Positions 29,315 through 39,193 of a DNA stretch of 64,000 nucleotides are shown piece after piece. A program made the position numbers and the translations under genes. Every line of letters starts with the position of its first letter. The stretch's first letter is position 1. Below the pieces are notes generated by a model. The model was not told the origin of the DNA and searched no databases. It saw only the letters and a list, made by a program, of their open reading frames with translations. The stretch comes from Novosphingobium endophyticum (lineage in GTDB: Bacteria > Pseudomonadota > Alphaproteobacteria > Sphingomonadales > Sphingomonadaceae). The DNA lies in NCBI RefSeq assembly GCF_014640675.1, contig NZ_BMHK01000006.1, positions 120,877-184,876 of the forward strand, given 5' to 3'.

Positions 29315-29800
29315 TCAGCCGTCATATGGGTTGCCGATACCCAGAAGGGCAAGAGCTTTCGTTTCGAGGGCTTCCATCGCGTCGGCGTCCTCGGGTGAAA
29401 TCTCGTGGTCGTGCCCCGCGAGGTGGAGCAGTCCGTGGATGATCAGGTGCGCGGCATGGTCCTGCGCGGAAATGCCTTTTTCCGCCGCCTCGCGCGCGCA
29501 GGTCTCATGGGCGAGAGCAATGTCGCCCAGCATCTCGGGCGGCCCCTCGGAGGCCAGATCCAGCAGTTCGGCGCGTTCCAGCATGGGGAAGGAAAGCACG
29601 TTGGTGGGCTTGTCCTTGCCGCGCCACTCGCGGTTGAGGACGTGCACTTCCTCGTCCGAGGTGAAGAGCAGGCTGGCGGTGAGGCGCGGATTGGCCAGTT
29701 CTGGCGCGACCCGCCGCAACGCTTCGAGCGCGCGCTCGGCCACGTCGGACCAGTCAGTGCCGGCGGGCCAGGGGGCTTCGATGTCGGTTTCGAGATGCAT
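29315..29800 (-). CDS. ybeY: Endoribonuclease YbeY
   Basis: A metal-dependent RNase required for 16S rRNA 3' maturation and ribosome quality control. The diagnostic zinc motif HGLLHLAGHDH is present near residue 120, together with VLNREWRGKDKPTNVLSFP. The ATG at 29800 has a GGGAGC ribosome site; the longer upstream frame runs into repeat DNA. Length is 161 residues. It belongs to the miaB-phoH-ybeY-corC cluster but is separated from phoH by a repeat and an extra gene. Confidence 0.95.
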   Translation of the reverse strand: MHLETDIEAPWPAGTDWSDVAERALEALRRVAPELANPRLTASLLFTSDEEVHVLNREWRGKDKPTNVLSFPMLERAELLDLASEGPPEMLGDIALAHETCAREAAEKGISAQDHAAHLIIHGLLHLAGHDHEISPEDADAMEALETKALALLGIGNPYDG

Positions 29801-29913
29801 GCCGCTCCCTACCCGTTCGTGTCGCGCGAAGTCGAGGTCCCCAATGCGGCACATGTGGCCCTGCCCGCCAGAGGGGACGCGATATTGGGGCACAAATGAC
29901 TGAAAATCGGGGA

Positions 29914-30053
29914 TTCTCCCCCCTCCTCTTCAGAGGAGGGGGCTGGGGGTGGTGGCGACGCGTCAGCGTCGCGTGCGGTCCGGCACCACCCCGCTGCGAC
30001 TACCACCGCCTCGCGGGCGCAAGTCTCGCTCCCCTCCTCTGAAGAGGAGGGGA
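29914..30053. repeat. Inverted-repeat element with C/T-rich hairpins at both ends
   Basis: Each end is itself a palindrome of the type CCCCTCCTCTTCAGAGGAGG: 29914-29941 and 30029-30052. The interior has further complementary pieces (GGGGGTGGTGG... and ...CCACCACC-like segments near 29944-29955 and 29982-29991). The layout looks like a small non-autonomous insertion element of about 140 bases. It lies between ybeY and the hypothetical gene, with no coding content. Confidence 0.7.
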
Positions 30054-30115
30054 CGGCGGCTAACGAGACATGTTCCAGTGACCAGTTTCGGCCGGAATGT
30101 TGGGGGAAGCGGACG

Positions 30116-30541
30116 TCAGTAGATTGCGACTCCGCCACCTCCCAACGCGACGACTGACATTCCTCCATTCTCAGGAAGCAGCGAAATTTGCCATCCCTCG
30201 TAACCGGAAGAGTTATTGAACGCGTCAAGCCTTATCCCATCTTCAAAATGGAGGGCGAGGTCAGATGTTTGGCTGTCCACGGATATGCCTATTATCGATC
30301 GCGAGCCTATAAGTTCATTCGCAGTCGCCGCCCCATCTACAGGGGCTGGAAGGCCGAATTGCTGCCCATCATCCTCATCCGCAAAGGCGATCAGACCACC
30401 TGTCACGATACGCCATGGGACTGGAAGAGCAATGCTGCCACCACCCGCGATATTGATTGCCCAGTCTGCCTCTCGCCGAGCAATTTCGCATTGCCGCCCG
30501 AACAGCGCTTTCTCAACCATTGGGAGCCAATCTATGTTCAT
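30116..30541 (-). CDS. Hypothetical protein (DUF6188-like)
   Basis: A 141-residue protein starting MNIDWLPMVEKALFGRQCEIARREADWAINIAGGGSIALPVPWRIV. The beta-rich pattern, with a late LALHFEDGIRLDAFNNSSGYEGWQIS strand pair, resembles DUF6188-type small proteins, some of which are encoded as immunity-like partners; that resemblance is by eye. Base composition is clearly less GC-rich than phoH and ybeY on either side, so it is probably an acquired gene that splits the phoH-ybeY pair. The frame extends upstream to 30727 but overlaps the phoH end and is not believable there. Confidence 0.6.
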   Translation of the reverse strand: MNIDWLPMVEKALFGRQCEIARREADWAINIAGGGSIALPVPWRIVTGGLIAFADEDDGQQFGLPAPVDGAATANELIGSRSIIGISVDSQTSDLALHFEDGIRLDAFNNSSGYEGWQISLLPENGGMSVVALGGGGVAIY

Positions 30542-30707
30542 AGCCCTAAGGTTGGCACCTGTTCTGAACGTCCGCAACGTCGGCGTGTCCGGAACGGCAA
30601 CTTCGCGGCGCAAGATCGCAATAGCTGCCGTGGCATATCTGGCGGTAGACCGGTTCGGTCCGCCCGCCGTGCCCCGACTTCGCTCGACACGAACGGGAGG
30701 TTGATCG

Positions 30708-31727
30708 CTACTCCGCCGGCCCCTCATAGGCCTCGACGATCCGCCCCACGATCGGGTGGCGTACCACGTCCGCCGCCGTGAACCGCGTGATCTCGATGCC
30801 TTCCACTTCTTCCAGCTTGCTCACCGCATCGGCCAGGCCGCTCATCCTGTCGCCGCCTGGGATGTCGACCTGCTTCGGATCGCCGCAGATCACCATGCGG
30901 CTGTTCTGGCCGAAGCGGGTGAGGAACATCTTCATCTGTTCGCGCGTGGTGTTTTGCGCCTCGTCGAGGATGACGAAGGCATCGGCCAGCGTGCGCCCGC
31001 GCATGAAGGCGATCGGCGCGATCTCGATCTCGCCCGAGCCGAGGCGGCGTTCGACCTGCTCGGGCGGCATGCAGTCATAGAGCGCGTCGTACAAGGGGCG
31101 CAGGTAGGGATCGACCTTGTCCTTCATGTCGCCGGGAAGGAAGCCCAGCTTCTCACCCGCCTCGACCGCCGGGCGCGAGAGGATCAGGCGCTGGACCGAG
31201 CCGGTCATGAGTTGCGAAACCGCCTGCGCCACGGCGAGGTAGGTCTTGCCGGTACCCGCCGGGCCGAGCGCGAAGATCATGTCCGAGCGGGCCAGCGCGC
31301 GCATATACTCGATCTGCGTCGCCGAGCGCGGGACGATCGTCTTCTTGCGCGTGCGGATCATGATCGGCGGCGCGCCTTCGTCGCCGGCAATGATTCCTTC
31401 CAGCGTCGGTTCGGCGGACATGGAGATCAGCGATTCGACCGCGCCGGCATCGAGGTCCTGCCCCTGTTCCAGACGATGATACATGCCGGTAAGCGTTTCC
31501 CGGGCGCGGGCCACCGCGTCTTCCGGGCCTTCGATCTGGATGCGGTTGCCGCGCGCGGCGATATAGACGCCGAGCCGGTTCTCCACCTGCACGAGATTGG
31601 CATCGAACTGTCCGAACAGGGCCCCCAGCAGCGCGGGTTCGTCGAACTGTATTTCGACACGAGCCCGACGATGCGTTTCGGGCCGGAACTGCGCCGGGTC
31701 ATCGGCACGGGCTGCTTTGCGGGCCAT
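30708..31727 (-). CDS. phoH: PhoH family ATPase/RNA-associated protein
   Basis: A 339-residue P-loop ATPase. A KH-like N-terminal part is followed by Walker [17 protein letters not shown] near residue 155 and Walker [33 protein letters not shown] and the C-terminal [15 protein letters not shown] are typical. The ATG at 31727 is preceded by a perfect AAGGAG. Family members are thought to take part in RNA metabolism with YbeY; the precise activity is unsettled. In many alphaproteobacteria miaB lies directly upstream, but here a lipoprotein gene on the other strand intervenes. Confidence 0.93.
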   Translation of the reverse strand: MARKAARADDPAQFRPETHRRARVEIQFDEPALLGALFGQFDANLVQVENRLGVYIAARGNRIQIEGPEDAVARARETLTGMYHRLEQGQDLDAGAVESLISMSAEPTLEGIIAGDEGAPPIMIRTRKKTIVPRSATQIEYMRALARSDMIFALGPAGTGKTYLAVAQAVSQLMTGSVQRLILSRPAVEAGEKLGFLPGDMKDKVDPYLRPLYDALYDCMPPEQVERRLGSGEIEIAPIAFMRGRTLADAFVILDEAQNTTREQMKMFLTRFGQNSRMVICGDPKQVDIPGGDRMSGLADAVSKLEEVEGIEITRFTAADVVRHPIVGRIVEAYEGPAE

Positions 31728-31922
31728 GCGCTCCTTTCGGGCAAATCGTTTGTTCTGACTCGAAGATGGCCTCGCACTTCGCGCCATGCAAGCGCCGAGC
31801 ACGGGTAAATGGAGCGCTTGGCGGTGGATAACCGGGCCGCCCGCCGCGAATGCCGCCAGCCGCCTGCCGAACCGTGGCGTCGCCGATTGCGGCACGGCGG
31901 CTGCGGGGGTATCCGGTAAAGC

Positions 31923-32498
31923 ATGACACTCCGCTACAATTGCCCGCTTCTCCTCGCCATTGCCGCGACGCTCGCCCTCGCGTCGTGCAAGGGCGAGGAG
32001 CCGAAGCCCGAACCCACCGCGACCGGCGAAACTTCGGACGCGGTCGTCACGCCCGTCACCGCCGAAAGCTGGCTGGCCGTTCATTTCGCGCCGGATGTGC
32101 GGGGCGAGACCGACAAGCTGCTCTACGCCAGCGTCGAGACCGATCTGGACGGCGACGGCACCGACGAAGTCGTGGCCTATGTCGGCGGCCCGCTGATGTG
32201 CGGCACGGGCGGCTGCAACCTCGTCGTGCTCAAGCGCGACGGCGAAGGCTTTCGCCAGGTGGGAGACCTGTCCGTGGTCCAGCTTCCGGTCGGCGTGCTG
32301 ACGACGAAGACCAACGGCTGGCGGGATCTTGCCGTCTCGGTATCCGGCGGCGGCAGGCCCGGCGGGATCATGCGCGTGCCATTCGACGGCAAGGCCTATG
32401 CCGACAATCCCACGGTGAGCCCGGCCGGTCCGGTCGACACGATCGGCAAAGTGCTGGTCAAGGACGAACCGCTGAAGCCGCTCGATCCGGCGGAATAA
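31923..32498 (+). CDS. Hypothetical lipoprotein
   Basis: A 191-residue protein with a lipoprotein signal ending LALASCKGEE. The mature part contains an acidic DxDxDG-like loop (ETDLDGDGTDEVVAYVGG) reminiscent of integrin/FG-GAP or calcium-binding repeats, then CGTGGCNLVVL and beta-strand-rich sequence. Function unknown. It is on the plus strand, inserted between the minus-strand miaB and phoH, and is followed by a REP-like element. Confidence 0.78.
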   Translation: MTLRYNCPLLLAIAATLALASCKGEEPKPEPTATGETSDAVVTPVTAESWLAVHFAPDVRGETDKLLYASVETDLDGDGTDEVVAYVGGPLMCGTGGCNLVVLKRDGEGFRQVGDLSVVQLPVGVLTTKTNGWRDLAVSVSGGGRPGGIMRVPFDGKAYADNPTVSPAGPVDTIGKVLVKDEPLKPLDPAE

Positions 32499-32515
32499 GG
32501 CGGCGGCAATAGTCC

Positions 32516-32623
32516 CGTCATCCCGGGCTCGCCCCGGGACCGCTGGCCGTCGTTAGGAGACACCTCTCGGTGAGGCTGCGCGTAAACATCGCCAGCGGTC
32601 CCGGGTCGAGCCCGGGATGACGA
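32516..32623. repeat. REP-like paired inverted repeat
   Basis: The left unit CGTCATCCCGGGCTCGCCCC (continuing GGGACCGCTGGC) and the right unit GCCAGCGGTCCCGGGTCGAG (continuing CCCGGGATGACG) are near-perfect complements around a spacer of about 40 bases. It lies between the convergent ends of the lipoprotein gene and miaB, so it may end transcription from both sides. Confidence 0.85.
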
Positions 32624-32629
32624 TTGTGC

Positions 32630-33964
32630 TCAAGCCGCCGCCGCCATCCGCGCGACCGCGCCAAGGCTGTTGGGACCGGCGCTGGTGATCTCGACTTCCA
32701 GCAGATCGCCCACCGCCGCATCGGCCTCGAAATGGACCGACTGCAGCCAGGGCGACTTGCCCAGCCACTGCCCCGCATGCTTGCCCTTGCGCTCGACGAG
32801 GACCGTGCAGGTCTTGCCGAGGGAAGCCTCGTTGAACGCAAGCTGATGGCGATTGAGCGCGGCCTGAAGGCGCTGCAGGCGTTCGTCCATGACCGCGAGC
32901 GGGATCTGGTCCTCCATCGTCGCGGCGGGTGTGCCGGGGCGCGGCGAATACTTGAAGCTGAAGCACTGGGCATAGCCCGCCGCGTCGACCAGTTTCAGCG
33001 TGTCCTCGAACTCGGCATCGGTCTCTCCGGGGAAGCCGACGATGAAATCGCCCGAAAGCGCGATGTCGGGCCGGGCGGCGCGGACCTGCTCAAGGATGCG
33101 CAGGTAACTCTCGACCGTATGGCTGCGGTTCATGGCCTTGAGCACGCGGTCATTGCCCGCCTGCACCGGCAGATGGAGGAACGGCATCAGCTTTTCGACT
33201 TCGCCGTGGGCCGCGATCAGCCCCTGCGTCATGTCGTTCGGGTGGCTGGTAGTATAGCGGATGCGCGCCAGATCGGGGATCGCGGCCAGTTCGCGGATCA
33301 GGCCGTCGAGGCCGATCGCCTGCCCCTTCGTATTCTCTCCGGTCCAGGCATTGACGTTCTGGCCGAGCAGGGTGATTTCCCGCGCGCCGGCATCGACCAG
33401 ACGCTTTGCCTCGTCGATCAGGTCACCGTGCGGGCGCGAGACTTCGGCGCCGCGCGTGTAGGGCACCACGCAGTAGGTGCAGAACTTGTCGCAGCCTTCC
33501 TGCACGGTGAGGAAGGCGGTCGGCCCGGAACGGCGACGGCGCGGCAGCGCGTCGAACTTGGTTTCGGCCGGCATGTCGGTATCGGTGACGCGCTTGCCGG
33601 CCGCGGCATCGCGGATCATTTCGGGCAGGCGGTGGTAGGCCTGCGGGCCGACGACCATCTTCACCGAAGGCGCGCGCGCCATGATCTCCTCCCCCTCGGC
33701 CTGAGCGACGCAGCCGGCGACGGCGATCAGCGGCGAGGTGCCGTCCTCGCGCTTGAGGCGTCCGATGTCGGAATAGACCTTCTCGGCGGCCTTTTCACGA
33801 ATGTGGCAGGTGTTGAGCACGACAAGATCGGCATCCTCGCCCTCGGCGGCGGGGGCGATGCCCTGTTCGGCGAGGAGTTCGGCCATGCGGTCGCCGTCAT
33901 AGACGTTCATCTGGCAGCCGAAGCTCTTGACCCGGTAGGTCCTGGGAGTCTGGGTTGGACGCAT
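32630..33964 (-). CDS. miaB: tRNA-2-methylthio-N6-dimethylallyladenosine synthase
   Basis: Radical-SAM methylthiotransferase that adds the 2-methylthio group to i6A37 of tRNAs. The UPF0004 domain starts [14 protein letters not shown], with further cluster cysteines in [10 protein letters not shown] and [11 protein letters not shown]. The radical-SAM motif is [15 protein letters not shown], and a C-terminal TRAM region follows. The ATG at 33964 gives 444 residues; an in-frame GTG 5 codons earlier is an alternative. It is the promoter-side end of the conserved miaB-phoH-ybeY-corC order. Confidence 0.95.
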   Translation of the reverse strand: MRPTQTPRTYRVKSFGCQMNVYDGDRMAELLAEQGIAPAAEGEDADLVVLNTCHIREKAAEKVYSDIGRLKREDGTSPLIAVAGCVAQAEGEEIMARAPSVKMVVGPQAYHRLPEMIRDAAAGKRVTDTDMPAETKFDALPRRRRSGPTAFLTVQEGCDKFCTYCVVPYTRGAEVSRPHGDLIDEAKRLVDAGAREITLLGQNVNAWTGENTKGQAIGLDGLIRELAAIPDLARIRYTTSHPNDMTQGLIAAHGEVEKLMPFLHLPVQAGNDRVLKAMNRSHTVESYLRILEQVRAARPDIALSGDFIVGFPGETDAEFEDTLKLVDAAGYAQCFSFKYSPRPGTPAATMEDQIPLAVMDERLQRLQAALNRHQLAFNEASLGKTCTVLVERKGKHAGQWLGKSPWLQSVHFEADAAVGDLLEVEITSAGPNSLGAVARMAAAA

Positions 33965-34084
33965 GGCGCGCCGATACACGCGTTTGGCGCGGTTTTGAAG
34001 GGGTGCGTGAGGCCGTCCGCGATGTCAGCTATCGGGGATCGGGTTTTCGTCGATGAAAGGCGGGAAAGTTGGGGGGAGCAGACA

Positions 34085-34615
34085 CTATTCTAAGCGGGCA
34101 ATCAACGCATCCGTTCCCGCTGCAATGCCGCCGGGGAGGTCTCCTTTTCGGAAGCTCGGAAGCATTTCCCGGTTGATAATTTGTTGGCAGGCTCCATCAG
34201 ATAATCGCTTCTCCAAGCCATAGCCAACAGCTATTCGGACCTTGCGCTCTTTCGGCGCGATAAGAAGAACCACGCCGTCATTGTAGCCTTTGCGCCCAAT
34301 TCCCCAGCTGTTCGCCAAGTCCCTCGTGTACTCGGCAACATCGCGTCCACCAAGCGAGGGCACTGTCACGACGACCAGTTGATGCTGCGTTTTCTGCTCC
34401 AGCTTCTCTAGCCTGGCGCTCAGGGTAGCCTGCTCTTGGGGCGATAGGATATGAGCCGCATCGGTCACGCGGCCCGCCAAGGGCACGGCCGCCATAGAGG
34501 GCGCAGAACTTTCGCTTGCAGTTCCAGTCGCTGGAGCACTGGTCGCCTGCCCGTTCGAGCACGCAAGCGTGAACAGCACTGATACGAAAGCAATTCCTCG
34601 ATGCAGTCGTCTCAT
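34085..34615 (-). CDS. TPM domain lipoprotein
   Basis: A 176-residue protein with a lipobox (LFTLACSNG) and a TPM domain (GRVTDAAHILSPQEQATLSARLEKLEQKTQHQLVVVTVPSLGG, then ANSWGIGRKGYNDGVVLLIAPKERKVRIAVGYGLE). TPM domains occur in envelope proteins of uncertain, possibly photosystem-repair- or phosphatase-related, roles; this member lacks the usual C-terminal membrane segments. It faces argS divergently. Composition is somewhat less GC-rich than the neighbours. Confidence 0.85.
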   Translation of the reverse strand: MRRLHRGIAFVSVLFTLACSNGQATSAPATGTASESSAPSMAAVPLAGRVTDAAHILSPQEQATLSARLEKLEQKTQHQLVVVTVPSLGGRDVAEYTRDLANSWGIGRKGYNDGVVLLIAPKERKVRIAVGYGLEKRLSDGACQQIINREMLPSFRKGDLPGGIAAGTDALIARLE

Positions 34616-34757
34616 ATGCGCATCGTGAGGTTCAGTCATGGGAGCGTCAATGTCCGTTTTGTTGGCGGTTCCGGAAAGTCAGGTTCTGATCTCACCCTTG
34701 CCATGTCCGTCACCGCGACTGTTCCCCTTTCCCCGCACTTGGGCTATCCGCGCGCCC

Positions 34758-36503
34758 ATGAATGAGAACCAGACCCTTTACGCCGCCTTCGCGGGCCATC
34801 TTTCCGCCGCGCTCGATGCGTTGGAAGCAGCCGGGACGCTGCCGGCCGGGCTCAAGCGCGGCGCAATCACGGTCGAGCCGCCGCGCGATACCTCGCACGG
34901 CGATCTGTCGACCAACGCGGCAATGGTGCTGGCCAAGCCCGCCGGGATGAGGCCGCGTGATCTGGCCGAGGCGCTGGTCGCCGAACTGTCGAAGCTGGAC
35001 GAAGTGACATCGGCCGAGATCGCCGGGCCGGGCTTCATCAACCTGCGCCTCGCCCCCGCCACGTGGCTCGCTGAACTGCGCGCGATCGCGGCGATGGGCG
35101 CGGATTACGGCCGCTCCAACATGGGCGGCGGCTCCACGGTCAATGTCGAATATGTCTCCGCCAACCCCACCGGGCCGATGCACATGGGCCATTGCCGGGG
35201 CGCGGTCGTCGGCGATGCGCTGGCAACGCTGCTGGAGTTCGCCGGGCACAAGGTCACGCGCGAATACTACGTCAACGATGCCGGCGCGCAGGTCCAGGTG
35301 CTCGCCCGTTCGGCGCACATCCGCTACCGCGAGGCGCTGGGCGAGAACGTGGGCGCGATTCCCGAGGGGCTCTATCCCGGCGACTACCTGATCCCGGTGG
35401 GCAAGGCCCTCGCCGATGAGTTTGGCGACAGGTACGTGGCCGCTCCCGAATCGGAATGGCTCGACTGCTTCCGCGAACGGGCCGTCGCCGCCATGCTGGT
35501 GATGATCCGCGATGACCTCGCGCTTCTGGGCATCACGCATGAGGTGTTCTCGTCCGAGGCCGAGCTGCAGGCATCGGGCAAGCCCGACGAGGCCGAGGCC
35601 TGGCTGCGTTCGAAGGATCTCGTCTACGACGGCATTCTCGAAGCCCCCAAGGGCAAGACGCCCGAGGACTGGGAGCCGGTGGAACTGCCGCTGTTCAGGT
35701 CGACGCGCTTCGGCGACGATCAGGACCGACCCATAAAGAAGAGCGACGGCACCTGGACCTATTTCGGCGCCGACCTCGCCTATCATTTCCAGAAGGCGCA
35801 GGAGGCCGACGCGCTCGTCGACATCTGGGGTGCCGATCACGCCGGCACGGTCAAGCGGATCAAGGCCGCCGTCGCCGCGATGACCGGCGCCGATGGCGAA
35901 CCCACGCCCTTCGAGGTCAAGCTGGTGCAGATGGTCCAGCTCCTGCGCGATGGTGAGCCGGTGAAGATGTCCAAGCGCGCGGGCACGTTCGTCACGCTCG
36001 CCGATGTGGTGAAGGAAGTCGGCAAGGACGTGGTGCGCTTCACCATGCTCACCCGCAAGCCCGAGGCTCAGATGGACTTCGACTTCGCCAAGGTTGTCGA
36101 GGCATCGAAGGACAATCCGGTCTTCTACGTCCAGTATGCCCATGCCCGCGTCTGCTCGACCCTGCGCAAGGCGGCGGCCGACGGGTTCGGCCCCTCGCCC
36201 GACCACGTCGAGCTGCTGGGCGAGGAGGAGCTGGAACTGGTCAAGCTCGCCGCGCAGTTCCCCCGCGTGGTCGAGGCCGCCGCCGCCGCGCGCGAGGCGC
36301 ACCGCATCGCTTTTTTCCTGGGCGATCTTGCCGCCGCGTTCCACGGTTACTGGAATCTGGGCAACGATCGCGTGGAAAAGCGGTTTATTAACCATCAGGA
36401 CGCTACTCTTACGGGTGCAAGGCTTTTCCTGGCCGTCCAGATCGGGCAACTTGTCAGGAACGGACTGGCGCTGCTCGGCGTGGAAGCTGTAGAGGAAATG
36501 TAG
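34758..36503 (+). CDS. argS: Arginyl-tRNA synthetase
   Basis: Charges tRNA-Arg. The 581-residue protein begins MNENQTLYAAFAGHLSAALDAL. It has the class I HIGH-type motif in ANPTGPMHMGHCRGAV, the KMSK-type loop KMSKRAGTFVTLADV, and the DALR anticodon-binding C-terminus (SALLGVEAVEEM region). The ATG at 34758 is chosen from the N-terminal Add1 domain start. It is followed after 2 bases by the SPOR protein gene, starting an operon that runs at least to nagZ. Confidence 0.97.
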   Translation: MNENQTLYAAFAGHLSAALDALEAAGTLPAGLKRGAITVEPPRDTSHGDLSTNAAMVLAKPAGMRPRDLAEALVAELSKLDEVTSAEIAGPGFINLRLAPATWLAELRAIAAMGADYGRSNMGGGSTVNVEYVSANPTGPMHMGHCRGAVVGDALATLLEFAGHKVTREYYVNDAGAQVQVLARSAHIRYREALGENVGAIPEGLYPGDYLIPVGKALADEFGDRYVAAPESEWLDCFRERAVAAMLVMIRDDLALLGITHEVFSSEAELQASGKPDEAEAWLRSKDLVYDGILEAPKGKTPEDWEPVELPLFRSTRFGDDQDRPIKKSDGTWTYFGADLAYHFQKAQEADALVDIWGADHAGTVKRIKAAVAAMTGADGEPTPFEVKLVQMVQLLRDGEPVKMSKRAGTFVTLADVVKEVGKDVVRFTMLTRKPEAQMDFDFAKVVEASKDNPVFYVQYAHARVCSTLRKAAADGFGPSPDHVELLGEEELELVKLAAQFPRVVEAAAAAREAHRIAFFLGDLAAAFHGYWNLGNDRVEKRFINHQDATLTGARLFLAVQIGQLVRNGLALLGVEAVEEM

Positions 36504-36505
36504 CG

Positions 36506-37291
36506 ATGGCATTCTCGGACACGGGTCAGGGAGACCGAAACGGGGACACGCAAGGCCCGGACGGCGGCGTGCCGCGCGAGGAGGAGCCCGAAGCCTTCGA
36601 AACCGGCGGTTCCGAGAGCGAGTTCGAACAGCCTGGGCAGCTTGACCTTGGCGATGAGGACGTGCGCCTTCCCTGGCTGGAAGGCGAGGATGAGGAATTA
36701 GAGGATCGAGGCGGCTCCGGCATGGGGCAGGGCCTCATTCTCGTCGTGCTGGGCCTTGTTGCCATCGGCCTTATCGTCGGCGGCATCTACTGGGCCACGC
36801 GCGGCACGCCGGAACGGCAGCTCGTCGCCGACGGCGGCGTGATCACCGCGCCCGAGGAACCCTACAAGGCAAAGCCCGACGACCCCGGCGGCGACGTCGT
36901 CGCGGGTACCGGCGATACCAGCTTCGCGGTGGCCGAAGGGCAGACGCGCCTGCCGCAGATCGACCAGAAGGACACCGCGCCCAAGCCGGGATTCGAGCCG
37001 ATGGACAAGCCGGCCAAGACGCCGCCGCCTGCCGCGAACACCGAAACGCCCGTTTCCGGCGTCGGCGTGCAGGTTGGCGCCTATACGTCGCGCGCGTCGG
37101 CGGAAACGGGCTGGAACACGCTCAAGACCCAGTATCCGGACCTTGCGGGCATCGATCACCGCATCGTCGAAGGAAAGGCCGACATTGGCACGGTCTACCG
37201 CCTCCAGGCGGTTCCCGGCGATCTCGCTGCGGCGAAGGCGCTGTGCAGCGGGATGAAGGGCGCCGGGCTGAGCTGCCAGGTAAAGAATTGA
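36506..37291 (+). CDS. SPOR domain membrane protein
   Basis: A 261-residue protein: acidic cytoplasmic N-terminus (about 70 residues), one transmembrane helix (GLILVVLGLVAIGLIVGGIYWAT), a proline-rich periplasmic linker, and a C-terminal SPOR domain (GVGVQVGAYTSRASAETGWNTLKTQYPDL to the end). SPOR domains bind denuded glycan strands at the division septum, so a role in division or peptidoglycan turnover is likely. Its position between argS and nagZ is common in sphingomonads. Confidence 0.9.
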   Translation: MAFSDTGQGDRNGDTQGPDGGVPREEEPEAFETGGSESEFEQPGQLDLGDEDVRLPWLEGEDEELEDRGGSGMGQGLILVVLGLVAIGLIVGGIYWATRGTPERQLVADGGVITAPEEPYKAKPDDPGGDVVAGTGDTSFAVAEGQTRLPQIDQKDTAPKPGFEPMDKPAKTPPPAANTETPVSGVGVQVGAYTSRASAETGWNTLKTQYPDLAGIDHRIVEGKADIGTVYRLQAVPGDLAAAKALCSGMKGAGLSCQVKN

Positions 37292-37360
37292 CGTGGTCTA
37301 TCCACACCCCAGAAGCCCCCGTTTCTTGCGAAGATCGCGGATTTCTGCGACAAAATCGCG

Positions 37361-38374
37361 ATGGTACCTGCTATTTTCGGCCTTTCCGGACTCACTCTCG
37401 GGCCGGATGAGCGCGCGTTCTTCAAGGATGCGGACCCGGCGGGCTATATCCTCTTCGGCCGCAACATCGAAAACCGCGAGCAGCTTCGCGCGCTGACCGA
37501 CGAATTGCGCGCCATCCACGGGCGCGACCGGCTGTTCATCTGTATCGACCAGGAAGGCGGCCGTGTCGCGCGGATGAAGCCGCCGGTCTGGCCGGCCTAT
37601 CCGCCCGGCGAGGCCTTCGACCGGCTCTACGACATCGCCCCGGCCTCGGCGATCGAAGCGGCACGCGCCAATGCCGAGGCGCTGGGGCTCGACCTTGTCG
37701 AAGCCGGGATCACCGTCAACTGCCACCCCTCGCTCGACGTCCGCCAGCCTGGCGCGCATGATGTGATCGGCGACCGCGCGCTCGGCTCGGACCCGATGCG
37801 CGTCGCCGCGCTCGGCCGGGCGATCCTCGGCGGGCTGGCGCGGGCCGGCATCGTCGGCTGCATCAAGCATATTCCCGGACATGGACGGGCCGCCGCTGAC
37901 AGTCACAAGGAACTGCCCACGGTCGAAGCCTGCGAAGAGGAACTGGCGTCCGATCTTCGGCCATTCCAGGCTCTCGCGGATTCGCCAGTCGGCATGACGG
38001 CGCATGTGCGCTACACCGCATGGGACAAGGAGAATCCGGGCACGCTCTCACCGTTCGTGGTCGGCGAAGTGATCCGCAAGCGCGTGGGCTTCGCGGGCCT
38101 CCTGCTGACCGACGATCTCGATATGGAGGCGCTGTCCGGCACCGTACCCGAGCGCGCCGCGCGGGCCATCGCGGCAGGGTGCGACATCGCCCTCAACTGC
38201 TGGGCGAAGATGGACGACATGGTGGGCATCGCCTCGCGCCTGCCGACGATGAGCGATGAGACCGGCTTGCGCCTGCAGCGCGCGCTCACCGCCGTCGGCG
38301 ACAGCGGGACGGCAGGCGATCATGCGGAACTGATCGCCTTGCGCGATGCGCTTCTGGCGCAGCGGGCGGCCTGA
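37361..38374 (+). CDS. nagZ: Beta-N-acetylhexosaminidase
   Basis: GH3 cytoplasmic enzyme that removes GlcNAc from recycled anhydromuropeptides. IFGLSGLTLGPDERAFF, ICIDQEGGRVARM, the signature KHIPGHGRAAADSHKELP with the general acid/base histidine, and LLLTDDLDMEAL with the nucleophilic aspartate are all present. Length is 337 residues. It is followed by scpA after 3 bases, so peptidoglycan recycling and chromosome segregation genes are cotranscribed here. Confidence 0.95.
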   Translation: MVPAIFGLSGLTLGPDERAFFKDADPAGYILFGRNIENREQLRALTDELRAIHGRDRLFICIDQEGGRVARMKPPVWPAYPPGEAFDRLYDIAPASAIEAARANAEALGLDLVEAGITVNCHPSLDVRQPGAHDVIGDRALGSDPMRVAALGRAILGGLARAGIVGCIKHIPGHGRAAADSHKELPTVEACEEELASDLRPFQALADSPVGMTAHVRYTAWDKENPGTLSPFVVGEVIRKRVGFAGLLLTDDLDMEALSGTVPERAARAIAAGCDIALNCWAKMDDMVGIASRLPTMSDETGLRLQRALTAVGDSGTAGDHAELIALRDALLAQRAA

Positions 38375-38377
38375 GGC

Positions 38378-39193
38378 ATGGACCTGCTCGCGGACACCGG
38401 CTTCACTTCGGACGCGGCCGATCCTGAGTGGGACGGCGTCGCGGCGGCCGAGACGCGCCAGGAAGCGCTCTATCTGGAAATCGAGGGCTGGGAAGGCCCG
38501 CTCGACCTGCTGCTGGACCTTGCGAGGCGGCAGAAAGTGGACTTGCGCAAGATCTCGATCCTCGAACTGGTCGACCAGTACCTGACCTATATCGAACAGG
38601 CCGGCGCGCTGCGGCTGGAACTGGCGGCGGACTACCTCGTGATGGCAGCCTGGCTCGCCTACCTCAAGTCCGCGCTGCTGCTTCCCAAGGACGAGCAGGA
38701 AGACCCGAGCCCCGAGGAACTGGCGCTGCGCCTGCAATTGCGCCTGCAACGCCTCGGCGCCATGCGCGAGGCGGCGGCGCGACTGATGGGGCGCGACCGG
38801 CTGGGCCGCGACGTGTTTCCGCGAGGCGCGCCCGAAGGCCTTCGGGTCGAGCGCAGGAACATGTGGCAATGCTCATGGTTTGACCTCATCCGTGCCTATG
38901 GCGACGTCAAGGTGCGCAGCGAGCCGGTCGTGCACATGGTGCGCGAACGCATGGTGATGACGCTCGACAGCGCCATTGCGCGGGTTTCCTCGATGCTCGG
39001 CATTTCGCTCGACTGGATGGATCTGCGCGATTTTCTGCCGCCGGCGCGCGATTCCTGGGCCAATCCGCAGTTGCGGCGCTCGGCGCTGGCATCGAGCTTC
39101 GTTGCCGCGCTGGAACTGGCGCGCACCGGCAAGGCGGAAATCGCGCAGGAGGAAACCTTCGGACCCCTGCGGCTCAAGGCGGTGCGCGCGTGA
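38378..39193 (+). CDS. scpA: Segregation and condensation protein A
   Basis: Kleisin subunit of the SMC complex. The 271-residue protein has the ScpA N-terminal segment EGWEGPLDLLLDLARRQKVDLRKISILELVDQYL and a C-terminal winged-helix region ending in AQEETFGPLRLKAVRA. The stop overlaps the GTG start of scpB by 4 bases, so the two partners are coupled. Confidence 0.94.
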   Translation: MDLLADTGFTSDAADPEWDGVAAAETRQEALYLEIEGWEGPLDLLLDLARRQKVDLRKISILELVDQYLTYIEQAGALRLELAADYLVMAAWLAYLKSALLLPKDEQEDPSPEELALRLQLRLQRLGAMREAAARLMGRDRLGRDVFPRGAPEGLRVERRNMWQCSWFDLIRAYGDVKVRSEPVVHMVRERMVMTLDSAIARVSSMLGISLDWMDLRDFLPPARDSWANPQLRRSALASSFVAALELARTGKAEIAQEETFGPLRLKAVRA

